A DNA stretch of 8,048 bases from JBDRNO01 sp043811005 (GCA_043811005.1 JBDRNO010000114.1:1-8048); one strand, 5' to 3'; counted from the first letter of the stretch, positions 1 through 7,971 are shown. A program made the numbers and translations. Notes: generated by a model not told the origin, from the letters alone.

Positions 1-60
1 AAATACTTAACTTTTTTGGAATTTTCCCATTTACTAAATCTTTTAGATAAATAAAATATA

Positions 61-111
61 AATTACCCCAACCCGCGGCCCTGTTTTTTATAAGGGGGGG
101 GGGGGGTAATT
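61..111. repeat. Inverted repeat containing a poly(G) arm
   Basis: AATTACCCC at 61-69 is the exact reverse complement of GGGGTAATT at 103-111, giving a 9-bp stem around a loop of about 33 bases. The 3' arm is the end of a 13-base poly(G) run, and CCC at 72-74 could pair with more of that run if two A bases bulge. No T-tract follows the 3' arm, so it does not look like a classical intrinsic terminator on the + strand. Its function is unknown. Confidence 0.5.
94..106 (+). repeat. Homopolymeric G13 tract
   Basis: Thirteen consecutive G residues lie in otherwise AT-rich intergenic DNA about 410 bases upstream of the sprA-like start. Such tracts slip readily in replication and can act as phase-variation switches when placed in promoters or coding regions. 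This one lies upstream of the promoter candidate and in no visible reading frame. Its exact length may be unreliable because homopolymers are error-prone in sequencing and assembly. Confidence 0.85.
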
Positions 112-134
112 GGCTGGTAATCAATTGGTTGCGG
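105..134. repeat. Degenerate GGTAAT/TTGG repeats
   Basis: GGTAAT occurs at 105-110 and 116-121, with interleaved TTGG-type words continuing to about 134. The composition resembles the GGCAGTT/GGTAAT-type repeats just after the gene at 7920-7946. Such short, decayed tandem repeats are a common kind of intergenic debris in Bacteroidota genomes. This copy is heavily degraded and its boundaries are approximate. Confidence 0.4.
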
Positions 135-267
135 AGTAGAGTTTTTCATGATAAATATTTTTTTATTAGCAGATTGATTTTTTAAAAAGTGCTTATTATT
201 ACGGATATTAAAGTTATTTGGTTACAAAATATTATTAAAAGTTATCAACAATTTGAGCTTTATAATA

Positions 268-297
268 TTGGCAGGGATTGGAGGAATAATATTTTTG
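268..297 (+). promoter_or_regulatory. Candidate Bacteroidota promoter for the sprA-like gene
   Basis: An exact match to the Bacteroidota -7 consensus TAnnTTTG is present at 290-297 (TATTTTTG). A -33 type TTG lies at 268-270, separated by 19 bases, which is within the usual spacing for this phylum's primary sigma factor. Transcription would start at about 303-306, leaving a leader of about 210 bases before the TTG start codon. Short consensus matches in AT-rich DNA are not rare, so this is a prediction. Confidence 0.45.
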
Positions 298-489
298 AAA
301 AATTTATAATACCATACCCAAAAAACAACGTTCATTCTGTTATTAAGATTTACTAAATCTTTAGTATATGATTAGCGTGCTTAAATAAATGGTTTCCATT
401 AAATTATAATAGCCCTAAACAGATACAATCTTCAAGATATAGTAAATCTATAAACAAAACAATAACTCTCAATATTTTGAGTTTAAGCA

Positions 490-516
490 TGTATAATTGT
501 TTAATATTAGACATTG
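490..516 (+). promoter_or_regulatory. TTG translation start context
   Basis: The reading frame is closed upstream by an in-frame TAG at 508-510, so translation must begin after it. TTG at 514 is the first plausible initiator and directly precedes the signal-peptide codons. No purine-rich Shine-Dalgarno sequence is visible in the preceding 20 bases, which are A/T-rich, as is normal in Bacteroidota. The first in-frame ATG is not until 865 (residue 118), which would delete the signal peptide and conserved N-terminal sequence. Confidence 0.7.
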
Positions 517-591
517 AAGCCGATAGCAAAATATTTTATTGCTGTAATAGCCATACTATGCCTTTTCCCCAAGGTATGGGAAACGGGCGCC
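514..591 (+). other. Signal peptide coding segment
   Basis: Residues 1-26 have a basic start (K2, K6), a hydrophobic core (YFIAVIAILCLF, 7-18) and a polar end. A cleavage after TGA (residues 24-26) would satisfy the small-residue rule at -3 and -1, but the site is uncertain. The cysteine at 16 sits in AILC, which lacks the small residue normally required before a lipobox cysteine, so Sec export with signal peptidase I is more likely than a lipoprotein. Export to the periplasm fits an outer-membrane barrel. Confidence 0.7.
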
Positions 592-3500
592 TCTATATAT
601 AAAAACCCATCTCCTATCTCCCATCTCTTATCACCCATCTTTTCCGATTCCATTCCCGAAGATTCTGCCGGCACTGACACCGTTATTAGTTTACCATATC
701 CCTTTGACGACAATGTTGAAGTACAGCAATCGGGCTCAACTGATAATGGCTTATACCTGAATGATCCTTCAAATATTCAAACTACAACCGAATACGATCC
801 TGAAACAGGGCAATATGAGATAACACAAACGATTGGTGATCATAATTTCAGGAACCCTGCCTATATGACTTTTGATGAATATCTCGATTACGACATGGAC
901 CGTGCTATCAAAAACTATTGGCAGCAGAAAGCGACTTCCGAGAGTTTTGATCGCCAGAGAGCTATCATTCCCAAGATACATATAGGAAGCGAGGTGGTGG
1001 ATAGAATATTTGGCGGCAGCACTGTTGATATCCGCCCACAGGGTTCTGCCGAGCTTACTTTTGCAATAAAGGTGTCTAAAAACGATGATCCTTCCTTGCC
1101 TGAAAAAACGAGAAAAGTCAGCACGTTTGATTTTGATGAAAAGATACAGATGAGCGTAACCGGCTCTATTGGAGATAAGCTGAAACTGACTACCAGGTAT
1201 AATACCGAGGCAACCTTTGATTTTGAAAATAAAATGAAATTGGAATATGCAGGAAAAGAAGATGAGATAATAAAAAAGATCGAAGCCGGAGATGTTAGCT
1301 TGCCTCTGACAGGATCATTGATCACCGGCAGCCAGACCTTGTTCGGAATAAAGACGCAACTTCAGTTTGGGAAACTGTTCGTTACAAGCGTTTTCTCTCA
1401 GGAAAAAGGGAAAAAATCGGAGATTGATGTTAAGGGAGGGGCACAGACAGTTGAATTTGATGTACAGGCAGATCACTACGAAGAAAACAAACATTTTTTC
1501 CTCGCGCAATATTTCAGGGATAACTATGAGAAGGCATTGGAGAAGCTGCCATTGATAAATTCAGGTGTAAATATTACTAAAATTGAGGTTTGGGTATCCA
1601 GCAGGTTAGGGCAAACTGACAACGTCAGGAACATTGTAGCATTTATGGATCTTGGTGAATCAGATTATTTTGATAACACCGGCTTCATTAGTTCATACAA
1701 TGAAACAGTTCCTTCAAACGGCACCAATACTTTATATGAAACCATTACTGACTCAGTTAATGTATATTATGTTATCCGGGATATAAACAAGGTGAATTCG
1801 ATCTTTAACGCCAATAGTCAATTGACTGCAGCCCAGGATTACGAAAAAGTTGAAAGCGCACGCTTATTGTCTTCCTCTGAATATACGCTCAACAATCAAT
1901 TGGGATTTATCTCTTTAAGATCTGCCTTATCCAATGATGATGTGCTTGCCGTTGCATTTCAATATACGCTTAATGGTAAAACCTACCAGGTTGGTGAATT
2001 TTCTTCCCTGAGCGGGATTAGCGCTCCCAATGCATTGTTTGTTAAGCTGCTAAAAAGCACTGAGATCAAAACCAATCTTCCTACCTGGGACCTGATGATG
2101 AAGAACGTTTACGCTGTGGGCAGTTATAATGTACAGCAAGAGGGTTTTAAATTGGATATATTGTACAAAGACCCGGAAATAGGAACCCCGGCTAATTATC
2201 TTAAAGAGGGAGCAATGAAGAGTATTCCCCTTATCCGCGTACTTAACCTGGATAATCTCGACTCCAAGCTGGGACCTTATCCGGATGGGCTTTTTGACTT
2301 TATCAATGGAGTTACTATTAATAAATCAAACGGTAGGGTGTATTTCCCGGTCCTCGAACCTTTTGGAGAATATTTGAAAAACAAGATCACCGGAGGGGAT
2401 TATAACCTTTTAACACTTGCCAACAAATACATTTTTGAAGAACTCTACGAGATGACAAAGAGCGATGCTCAGCAGGAATTCCCTGACAAGAACAGGTTCA
2501 GCTTAGTGGGTAGTTACCAGTCGGCTTCCGGCTCCGAGATATCGCTTAATGCCATGAATGTCCCTGAAGGATCGATCACCGTCTCTGCCGGAGGCAGACA
2601 ACTCGCTGAAAATATTGACTACACTGTTAACTATGCCATGGGTAGAGTAACTATCATCAATGAAGGCATATTAAATTCCGGCACACCAATTAAAATTGCC
2701 TTTGAGAGCAATACGCTTTTTAATATACAGTCAAAAACACTGATGGGCTCCCGTTTTGATTACAGGATGTCTAAGGATCTTAATTTAGGTGGTACTATCA
2801 TGCATTTAACCGAGCGCCCTATCACCCAAAAAATAAATATCGGAGATGAGCCGATATCAAATACGATCTGGGGTTTAGACGCTGATTACCGTACAGAATC
2901 TCCTTTTATTACCAGGATGGTTAATAAAATACCGCTTCTCAATACTGCCGCAACTTCATCAATTACTGTTAACGGAGAAATTGCCAATATGATTCCCGGG
3001 CATTCAAGGGCTGTTGGTAAAGAAGGTATTTCCTACATTGATGATTTTGAAGGGAGCAGATCATCTATTGACTTAAAATCTTTCAGCACCTGGGTGCTGG
3101 CGAGTACTCCGCAGGGGCAACCGGATCTGTTTCCCGAAGCAGAACCCAGTACCGGCTTGGAATACGGATATAACCGGGCAAAGTTTGCATGGCACGTAAT
3201 TGACCCGCTGTTTGCGAGAAATAATAACCTAACCCCCGATCATATTAAAGACAGCCCGGAGCAGTCAAACCACTATGTCAGGGAAATTTACGAAACAGAA
3301 ATATTCCCCAAAAAACAACTACCCAGCGGGTATGTTCCCAACATGGCTGTGTTTGACCTCGCTTTTTATCCCGATAAAAGAGGGTCCTATAACTATGATG
3401 TAAACAATGTAAATACAGATGGAACATTTTCAAATCCAGGGGAACGCTGGGGTGGTATCATGCGGGCAATCACAACCAATGATTTTGAAGCAGCCAATAT

Positions 3501-6500
3501 TGAGTTCATCGAGTTTTGGATGATGGACCCGTTTCACGGGGATAATGGCAATAACAATCAGACAGGCGGTGACCTTTACTTCAACCTGGGCAGCATTTCT
3601 GAAGATATTTTAAGAGACGGACGCAAGAGCTATGAAAACGGGCTGCCAACATCTGCTGATTTAACTCCGGCAGATACCACGATTTGGGGCAGGGTGTCTG
3701 CAACGCAGGCAATAGTAGATGCTTTTGACAGCGACCCCGAAGCCAGGAAAATGCAGGATGTCGGGTTGGACGGTTTGGGAGATGAAGACGAAAAAACATT
3801 CTTCAATAGTTATCTCAATTCAATGTTACAATACGGCATCGAATCAACGGCTTATAAAGAAGCGAATGAGGATCCTTCATCAGATAATTATCACTATTTC
3901 AGGGGAGAAGATTATGATAATGAAGAGAAAAGCATTCTCGGAAGATATGAATTGTATAACGGCTTGGAAGGAAACTCGCCAACTACTGAAAGTTCACCTG
4001 AAGACTACCCGACATCCTCCACAACACTTCCCAACAAAGAAGATATAAACCGTGACAATACCCTTGACGAAAATGAAAGCTATTACCAATACAGGGTAAG
4101 CCTGCGACCCGAAGATATGATAAAAGGACAGAACTATATTACCGATGTTGTAACAGGTACCGGAACCACAAAAGACGATAATCCAATTGATGTAAAGTGG
4201 TATCAGTTCAAAATTCCTATTAAAAATCCTGATAAAGTAATAGGAGATAAGCAGGACTTTAAGTCAATTCGATTTTTAAGAGTATTTTTAAAAGGATTTG
4301 AGGAAAAGGCGATCTGCCGTTTTGCACGGCTGGCATTGGTGAGGAGTGAATGGCGAAAATCCAATTTTGATCTAAAAGCTGATGGAGATTACTTGCAAGA
4401 TGATGACTTTGATGCTACGGCATTTGATGTGTCTGTAGTTAATATTGAAGAAAACTCTAATTATGTAATCCCTCCTGATATTGAGAGGGAACTGGATATC
4501 GGAGACCCCAACCTGAGAGAGTTGAACGAACAATCATTATTGTTGAAGGTGTGTGGCCTTGAAGATGGAGATGCCCGGGCTGCCTATAAAATTGCTGATT
4601 TTGACGTCCGTGCATATAAAAAGCTAAAGATGTTCGTTCATGCCGAAGCGGTTAGTGACGCGTTGTTGAAATACGGAGATCTGACTGTTTTTATGCGATT
4701 CGGGAGTGATTTTACAGATAATTATTACGAATATGAAATACCTCTTACGTTTACTTTATCAGGTTCCACAACTGATCCTTCGGTTATCTGGCCAGAAGCC
4801 AATCATTTTGATTTTGAGTTCGCAGTGCTTCATGACGTAAAGCAAGAGAGGAATAAAGAAAACTGGGACAACAGATTGCGTTACCCGCAAAACGGGTATC
4901 CCGATGGAATAAACCGGGTTTACGTAAAAGGTAATCCCGATTTGAGCCGAGTAAAAACAATAATGATAGGTATAAGGAATCCCAAGAGGGATGACCAGCA
5001 TCTCAATGATGACGGATTGCCTAAATGCGCCGAAATATGGGTAAACGAACTTCGTTTAACTGATTTTGATGAGAAGAGCGGCTGGGCGGCAAATTCGAGG
5101 GTGAGTACAAGATTAGCTGATTTTGGGATTATAAATCTTGCAGGAGGTTTCAGGACCCCGGGTTTCGGAAGCATTGAGAAGAAAGTTAATGAACGGGACA
5201 GGGAGACGACACTGCAATATGATATTTCTTCAACATTGCAGTTGGGCAATTTCATTCCCGATAAAGTTGGGATTAAGATACCTATGTATGTGGGGTATTC
5301 CGAGCAAATCAAAAAACCCCAATACAATCCCTTAGACCCCGATATTTTAATGGAGGATGCATTGGAAGAATACGACCCGGCAGAACAGGACTCAATTAAA
5401 AATATCTCCCGGGATTACACAAGGCGTAAGAGCATAAACTTTACAAATGTTAAAAAGACAAAGGGGAAAAGTTCAAAAAAACCTCACATTTACGACATTG
5501 AAAACCTGGCATTAACTTACGCATTTACTGAAGATCATAGTTCAAACATCAATACAGAATTCAATACTGCAAGAACATACAGGGGTGCATTAAGTTACAA
5601 TTTCAATGCCAACCCAAAAAATATCAAGCCATTTGCCAAAATGAAAGCTTTCAGAAAGGCAAAATACCTGCGTCTCTTAAAGGATTTTAATTTTTACTAC
5701 ATGCCTTCCCGCCTTTCATTCAGAACCGACCTTGACAGAAAATACAGTGAAGCAAAACCCAGAAACACCACCAATTATGACTTGATCATTGATACCACTT
5801 TTGCCAAGATGTTTACATGGAACAGGATATATGACCTTAAATACGATATTACCAGTTCACTGAAAATGGATTTTTCTGCGAGGAACATAGCCAGCATTGA
5901 TGAGCCACAAGGCAGAATTGACAAAGAATGGGAAAAAGACAGTATCTGGGAAAATATTTACTCTTTTGGCAGAACCACTAATTATAATCATACTGCAAAT
6001 GCAAACTATATGCTTCCTTTAAGTAAGATACCGCTTACCAACTGGATCACTGCATCCGTACGTTACGGGGCTACTTACGACTGGATAGGCGCTCCACAGG
6101 GATTGGATTCTCTGGGGCATACCATTAAGAACTCTAACACAAAGCAACTTAACGGACAACTTAACATGGTAAACTTTTACAATAAAGTGAAGTATTTAAA
6201 AAAGATCAATCAGAAGTACGGGAAAAGTGGAAAAGGCAAGCCAAAACCTGAACCCAGTTATAAAAAGGTGAAATATGAAATGGACGATGTAAGTTTTAAA
6301 GCCCGGAAACCCAAGAAAATTACACATGATCTTGAAACAAAAGACATTAATGTTGAAGTATTCGATTCTAAGGGGGAGGAAGTTAAAGGCAAAATATTTA
6401 TTATTAATGAGAATAAGGTAACTTTTGAAATCAAAAAGGATGTAAAAAATGCAAAAGTAATTGTAACGGGTAAAATAAAAAGGCGTAAGGTCAACATTAT

Positions 6501-7911
6501 AAAAATAGCCGAACTTACAGCCAGGACTGCAATGAGTGTAAAGAATGTATCGTTCACATATTCCGAAAATAACGGAACCACTCTACCCGGTTATATGAAG
6601 AAAACTGAAATTATAGGGCAAGACTGGGATGCTTCAGCGCCAGGGATGGACTTCCTGTTTGGCTATCAGCCCGATACTGTCTGGTTACATGAAAAATCCC
6701 GGGAAGGATGGATCTCGCCAAGCACCAGTTTATACACCAGTTATCAGCAGACCGGAACTAAAAACCTGGATATAAAAGCAAAGGTCGAACCATTACCCGG
6801 TTTGCGAATTGATCTGACGGCAAACAGGAATGAATCCAGAAATTATAGCGAAGTCTTTAAGGATTCTATTGGAGATGGAGAACACTTTGAACATTTAAGC
6901 CCGATGGAGGGAGGCAATTACAGCATATCATTCTTTTCTTTACCTACCGCTTTTACCAGGGATGATGACGATCACGTATCTAAAACATTTACAGAGTTCG
7001 CGAATAACAGGGAGGGTGTTGCGACTCTTTTGGCAGAAGAATATGAAAAGAGAAATATCATGAATGGATCAACTCCGGAAGCTGACTATGCTCAGCGTTT
7101 TGGCGGTACGTCACAAGATGTGTTGATACCGGCATTCATGGAAGCGTATGGAGGAGTTAATCCGTCAAATGTCCTTTTTAATCCTTTCTTGAAAATACCC
7201 AAACCCAACTGGCGAATAACTTATGACGGACTGTCGAAAATTCCTCTTATTGAAAAACATTGTAAAACCGTAACCATCGGTCATGCCTATCGTTCTACAT
7301 TCAGCATATCATCTTTTACTACTAATTTATATTATATAGATGAAAGCCGTACCATGGAGTTGGATAAAGAATACACAACAGAAAAGGATGTTAATGGCAA
7401 TTATTATTCTAAATATGAAATCAACCAAATCTCCATATCAGAGCAGTTAAGCCCTCTTATCAAGGTTGATGTGACATGGAAAAACAGCTTGCTCACCAGG
7501 TTTGAAATTAAAAAAACCAAGAACCTGTCAATGGATTTTTCCAATAACCAGCTTACAGAAGTAAGGGGCACTGAGATCGTTGTAGGCGCTGGGTACAGGT
7601 TTAAAGATGTAGAGATACCGATAGAAATAGGGAGAACAAAGAAAAGGCTTAAAAGTGATGTAAATTTAAAAGCTGATTTTTCGTTAAGAGATAATGAAAC
7701 CATTATCAGAAAACTGGTGGAAGGAACCAATACCACTTCTAAAGGGCTAAGAACTATAATTATTGATATTAAAGCAGATTATGTTATAAACCAGCGGTTT
7801 AATCTCCGTCTTTTTTATAAAAAGAATATAAATGTGCCTTTTGTATCAAACTTGCACAAAACTTCCACCATGAGCGCGGGTTTAACCATACGATTCACGC
7901 TTGCACCATAG
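514..7911 (+). CDS. sprA: SprA/Sov-family type IX secretion outer-membrane translocon
   Basis: This protein should be the outer-membrane pore of the T9SS, exporting folded cargo that carries C-terminal sorting domains and, in gliding species, adhesins. Family knowledge: Flavobacterium SprA is a 36-strand barrel with a lateral gate that binds PorV or Plug, and the Porphyromonas homologue is Sov. At 2465 residues it is of normal family length (about 2400-2500) and uninterrupted. A signal peptide covers about residues 1-26. The conserved N-terminal region includes YMTFDEYLDYD (117-127) and IKKIEAGDVSLPL (253-265). Later family blocks are SYIDDFEGS (840-848), FWMMDPF (1001-1007), QDVGLDGLGDEDE (1081-1093), EDINRDNTLDENE (1176-1188) and EIWVNELRL (1507-1515). 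The remainder alternates aromatic and polar residues as expected of barrel strands, ending in STMSAGLTIRFTLAP, a plausible terminal strand recognised by the BAM machinery. The start is TTG, since an in-frame stop lies just upstream. It appears monocistronic within the window; no ruvA or gcvH neighbour is visible. Confidence 0.96.
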   Translation: MKPIAKYFIAVIAILCLFPKVWETGASIYKNPSPISHLLSPIFSDSIPEDSAGTDTVISLPYPFDDNVEVQQSGSTDNGLYLNDPSNIQTTTEYDPETGQYEITQTIGDHNFRNPAYMTFDEYLDYDMDRAIKNYWQQKATSESFDRQRAIIPKIHIGSEVVDRIFGGSTVDIRPQGSAELTFAIKVSKNDDPSLPEKTRKVSTFDFDEKIQMSVTGSIGDKLKLTTRYNTEATFDFENKMKLEYAGKEDEIIKKIEAGDVSLPLTGSLITGSQTLFGIKTQLQFGKLFVTSVFSQEKGKKSEIDVKGGAQTVEFDVQADHYEENKHFFLAQYFRDNYEKALEKLPLINSGVNITKIEVWVSSRLGQTDNVRNIVAFMDLGESDYFDNTGFISSYNETVPSNGTNTLYETITDSVNVYYVIRDINKVNSIFNANSQLTAAQDYEKVESARLLSSSEYTLNNQLGFISLRSALSNDDVLAVAFQYTLNGKTYQVGEFSSLSGISAPNALFVKLLKSTEIKTNLPTWDLMMKNVYAVGSYNVQQEGFKLDILYKDPEIGTPANYLKEGAMKSIPLIRVLNLDNLDSKLGPYPDGLFDFINGVTINKSNGRVYFPVLEPFGEYLKNKITGGDYNLLTLANKYIFEELYEMTKSDAQQEFPDKNRFSLVGSYQSASGSEISLNAMNVPEGSITVSAGGRQLAENIDYTVNYAMGRVTIINEGILNSGTPIKIAFESNTLFNIQSKTLMGSRFDYRMSKDLNLGGTIMHLTERPITQKINIGDEPISNTIWGLDADYRTESPFITRMVNKIPLLNTAATSSITVNGEIANMIPGHSRAVGKEGISYIDDFEGSRSSIDLKSFSTWVLASTPQGQPDLFPEAEPSTGLEYGYNRAKFAWHVIDPLFARNNNLTPDHIKDSPEQSNHYVREIYETEIFPKKQLPSGYVPNMAVFDLAFYPDKRGSYNYDVNNVNTDGTFSNPGERWGGIMRAITTNDFEAANIEFIEFWMMDPFHGDNGNNNQTGGDLYFNLGSISEDILRDGRKSYENGLPTSADLTPADTTIWGRVSATQAIVDAFDSDPEARKMQDVGLDGLGDEDEKTFFNSYLNSMLQYGIESTAYKEANEDPSSDNYHYFRGEDYDNEEKSILGRYELYNGLEGNSPTTESSPEDYPTSSTTLPNKEDINRDNTLDENESYYQYRVSLRPEDMIKGQNYITDVVTGTGTTKDDNPIDVKWYQFKIPIKNPDKVIGDKQDFKSIRFLRVFLKGFEEKAICRFARLALVRSEWRKSNFDLKADGDYLQDDDFDATAFDVSVVNIEENSNYVIPPDIERELDIGDPNLRELNEQSLLLKVCGLEDGDARAAYKIADFDVRAYKKLKMFVHAEAVSDALLKYGDLTVFMRFGSDFTDNYYEYEIPLTFTLSGSTTDPSVIWPEANHFDFEFAVLHDVKQERNKENWDNRLRYPQNGYPDGINRVYVKGNPDLSRVKTIMIGIRNPKRDDQHLNDDGLPKCAEIWVNELRLTDFDEKSGWAANSRVSTRLADFGIINLAGGFRTPGFGSIEKKVNERDRETTLQYDISSTLQLGNFIPDKVGIKIPMYVGYSEQIKKPQYNPLDPDILMEDALEEYDPAEQDSIKNISRDYTRRKSINFTNVKKTKGKSSKKPHIYDIENLALTYAFTEDHSSNINTEFNTARTYRGALSYNFNANPKNIKPFAKMKAFRKAKYLRLLKDFNFYYMPSRLSFRTDLDRKYSEAKPRNTTNYDLIIDTTFAKMFTWNRIYDLKYDITSSLKMDFSARNIASIDEPQGRIDKEWEKDSIWENIYSFGRTTNYNHTANANYMLPLSKIPLTNWITASVRYGATYDWIGAPQGLDSLGHTIKNSNTKQLNGQLNMVNFYNKVKYLKKINQKYGKSGKGKPKPEPSYKKVKYEMDDVSFKARKPKKITHDLETKDINVEVFDSKGEEVKGKIFIINENKVTFEIKKDVKNAKVIVTGKIKRRKVNIIKIAELTARTAMSVKNVSFTYSENNGTTLPGYMKKTEIIGQDWDASAPGMDFLFGYQPDTVWLHEKSREGWISPSTSLYTSYQQTGTKNLDIKAKVEPLPGLRIDLTANRNESRNYSEVFKDSIGDGEHFEHLSPMEGGNYSISFFSLPTAFTRDDDDHVSKTFTEFANNREGVATLLAEEYEKRNIMNGSTPEADYAQRFGGTSQDVLIPAFMEAYGGVNPSNVLFNPFLKIPKPNWRITYDGLSKIPLIEKHCKTVTIGHAYRSTFSISSFTTNLYYIDESRTMELDKEYTTEKDVNGNYYSKYEINQISISEQLSPLIKVDVTWKNSLLTRFEIKKTKNLSMDFSNNQLTEVRGTEIVVGAGYRFKDVEIPIEIGRTKKRLKSDVNLKADFSLRDNETIIRKLVEGTNTTSKGLRTIIIDIKADYVINQRFNLRLFYKKNINVPFVSNLHKTSTMSAGLTIRFTLAP
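606..640 (+). repeat. Five tandem 7-base units within the coding sequence
   Basis: The units are CCCATCT (606-612), CCTATCT (613-619), CCCATCT (620-626), CTTATCA (627-633) and CCCATCT (634-640). Three are identical and two are diverged. On the complementary strand the unit reads AGATGGG. They encode residues 32-43 (PISHLLSPIFSD region) in the linker between the signal peptide and the conserved part of the protein. A 7-base unit is not a multiple of 3, so five units (35 bases) shift phase within the array. The tract looks like intergenic-type repeat DNA that has come to be translated. Confidence 0.75.
6199..6489 (+). other. Lysine-rich insert and small beta domain within SprA
   Basis: Residues 1896-1992 depart from the surrounding barrel-like sequence. 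A basic linker (KSGKGKPKPEP, 1904-1914) leads into a compact segment of short beta strands with Lys/Glu/Val alternation (residues about 1916-1990), ending in GKIKRRK. The segment contains no long hydrophobic stretch. It probably forms a soluble extramembrane lobe, in the periplasm or at the barrel rim. I believe similar lobes exist in other SprA proteins, but cannot verify this here. Confidence 0.5.
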
Positions 7912-7919
7912 GAACAGTA

Positions 7920-7946
7920 GGCAGTTGGCAATTGCAGTTGGTAATA
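7920..7946. repeat. Degenerate GGCAGTT heptamer repeats
   Basis: Starting nine bases after the stop codon, GGCAGTT (7920-7926) and GGCAATT (7927-7933) are followed by a six-base GCAGTT (7934-7939) and GGTAATA (7940-7946). GCAGTTGG occurs exactly twice, 13 bases apart. These look like decayed 7-base tandem repeats of the kind often found between genes in Bacteroidota. Confidence 0.6.
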
Positions 7947-7971
7947 AATTTTGACAGAGTTTCAATAAATG

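Larger units (their letters stand above)
29..362. repeat. 15-base direct repeat ATTTACTAAATCTTT, two copies
   Basis: The identical 15-mer ATTTACTAAATCTTT occurs at 29-43 and 348-362. The second copy overlaps a near-perfect palindrome at 345-361 (arms AAGATTTA and TAAATCTT around a central C). A reverse-complement half-site, AGTAAATCT, lies at 441-449. In AT-rich DNA short matches can arise by chance, but 15 exact bases within about 320 bp is notable. The copies could be operator-like sites or remnants of dispersed intergenic repeats. No known regulator consensus is recognised. Confidence 0.45.
1..513. other. Gene-free upstream region
   Basis: I see no credible gene here on either strand. The region is strongly AT-rich except for a short G/C island at about 66-106. 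It contains an inverted repeat with a poly(G) run, degenerate GGTAAT repeats, a repeated ATTTACTAAATCTTT motif and a promoter candidate, each listed separately. No tRNA or other structured RNA was recognised. Its length and content suit the leader and promoter region of the downstream gene. The end of the previous gene is not visible, so how much of this DNA belongs to the neighbour's 3' region is unknown. Confidence 0.7.

Noticed and set aside
94..106. Poly(G) tract as a phase-variable switch in a coding sequence
   Set aside because: No open reading frame spans it on either strand, so a coding switch is not supported. Only a regulatory or artefactual explanation remains.
514..591. Lipoprotein signal peptide with Cys16 as the lipidated residue
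   Set aside because: The residue before the cysteine is Leu, not Gly, Ala or Ser, and SprA proteins are barrels rather than lipoproteins.
489..602. Short frame starting at ATG 489 (about 37 codons) as the true start or a leader peptide
   Set aside because: It is in a different frame from sprA, has no hydrophobic signal sequence and overlaps the signal-peptide codons. A frameshift would be needed to use it. It is kept only as a possible sign of a sequence error.
507..1325. Minus-strand open frames opposite the start of sprA (507-713, 769-981, 915-1325)
   Set aside because: They lie antisense to strongly conserved SprA coding sequence, resemble no known family and have no supporting start context. 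They are shadows of the main gene.
3581..4048. Overlapping open frames at 3581-3799 (-) and 3719-4048 (+)
   Set aside because: Both are internal to conserved SprA blocks such as QDVGLDGLGDEDE and EDINRDNTLDENE, so the main frame is the real one.
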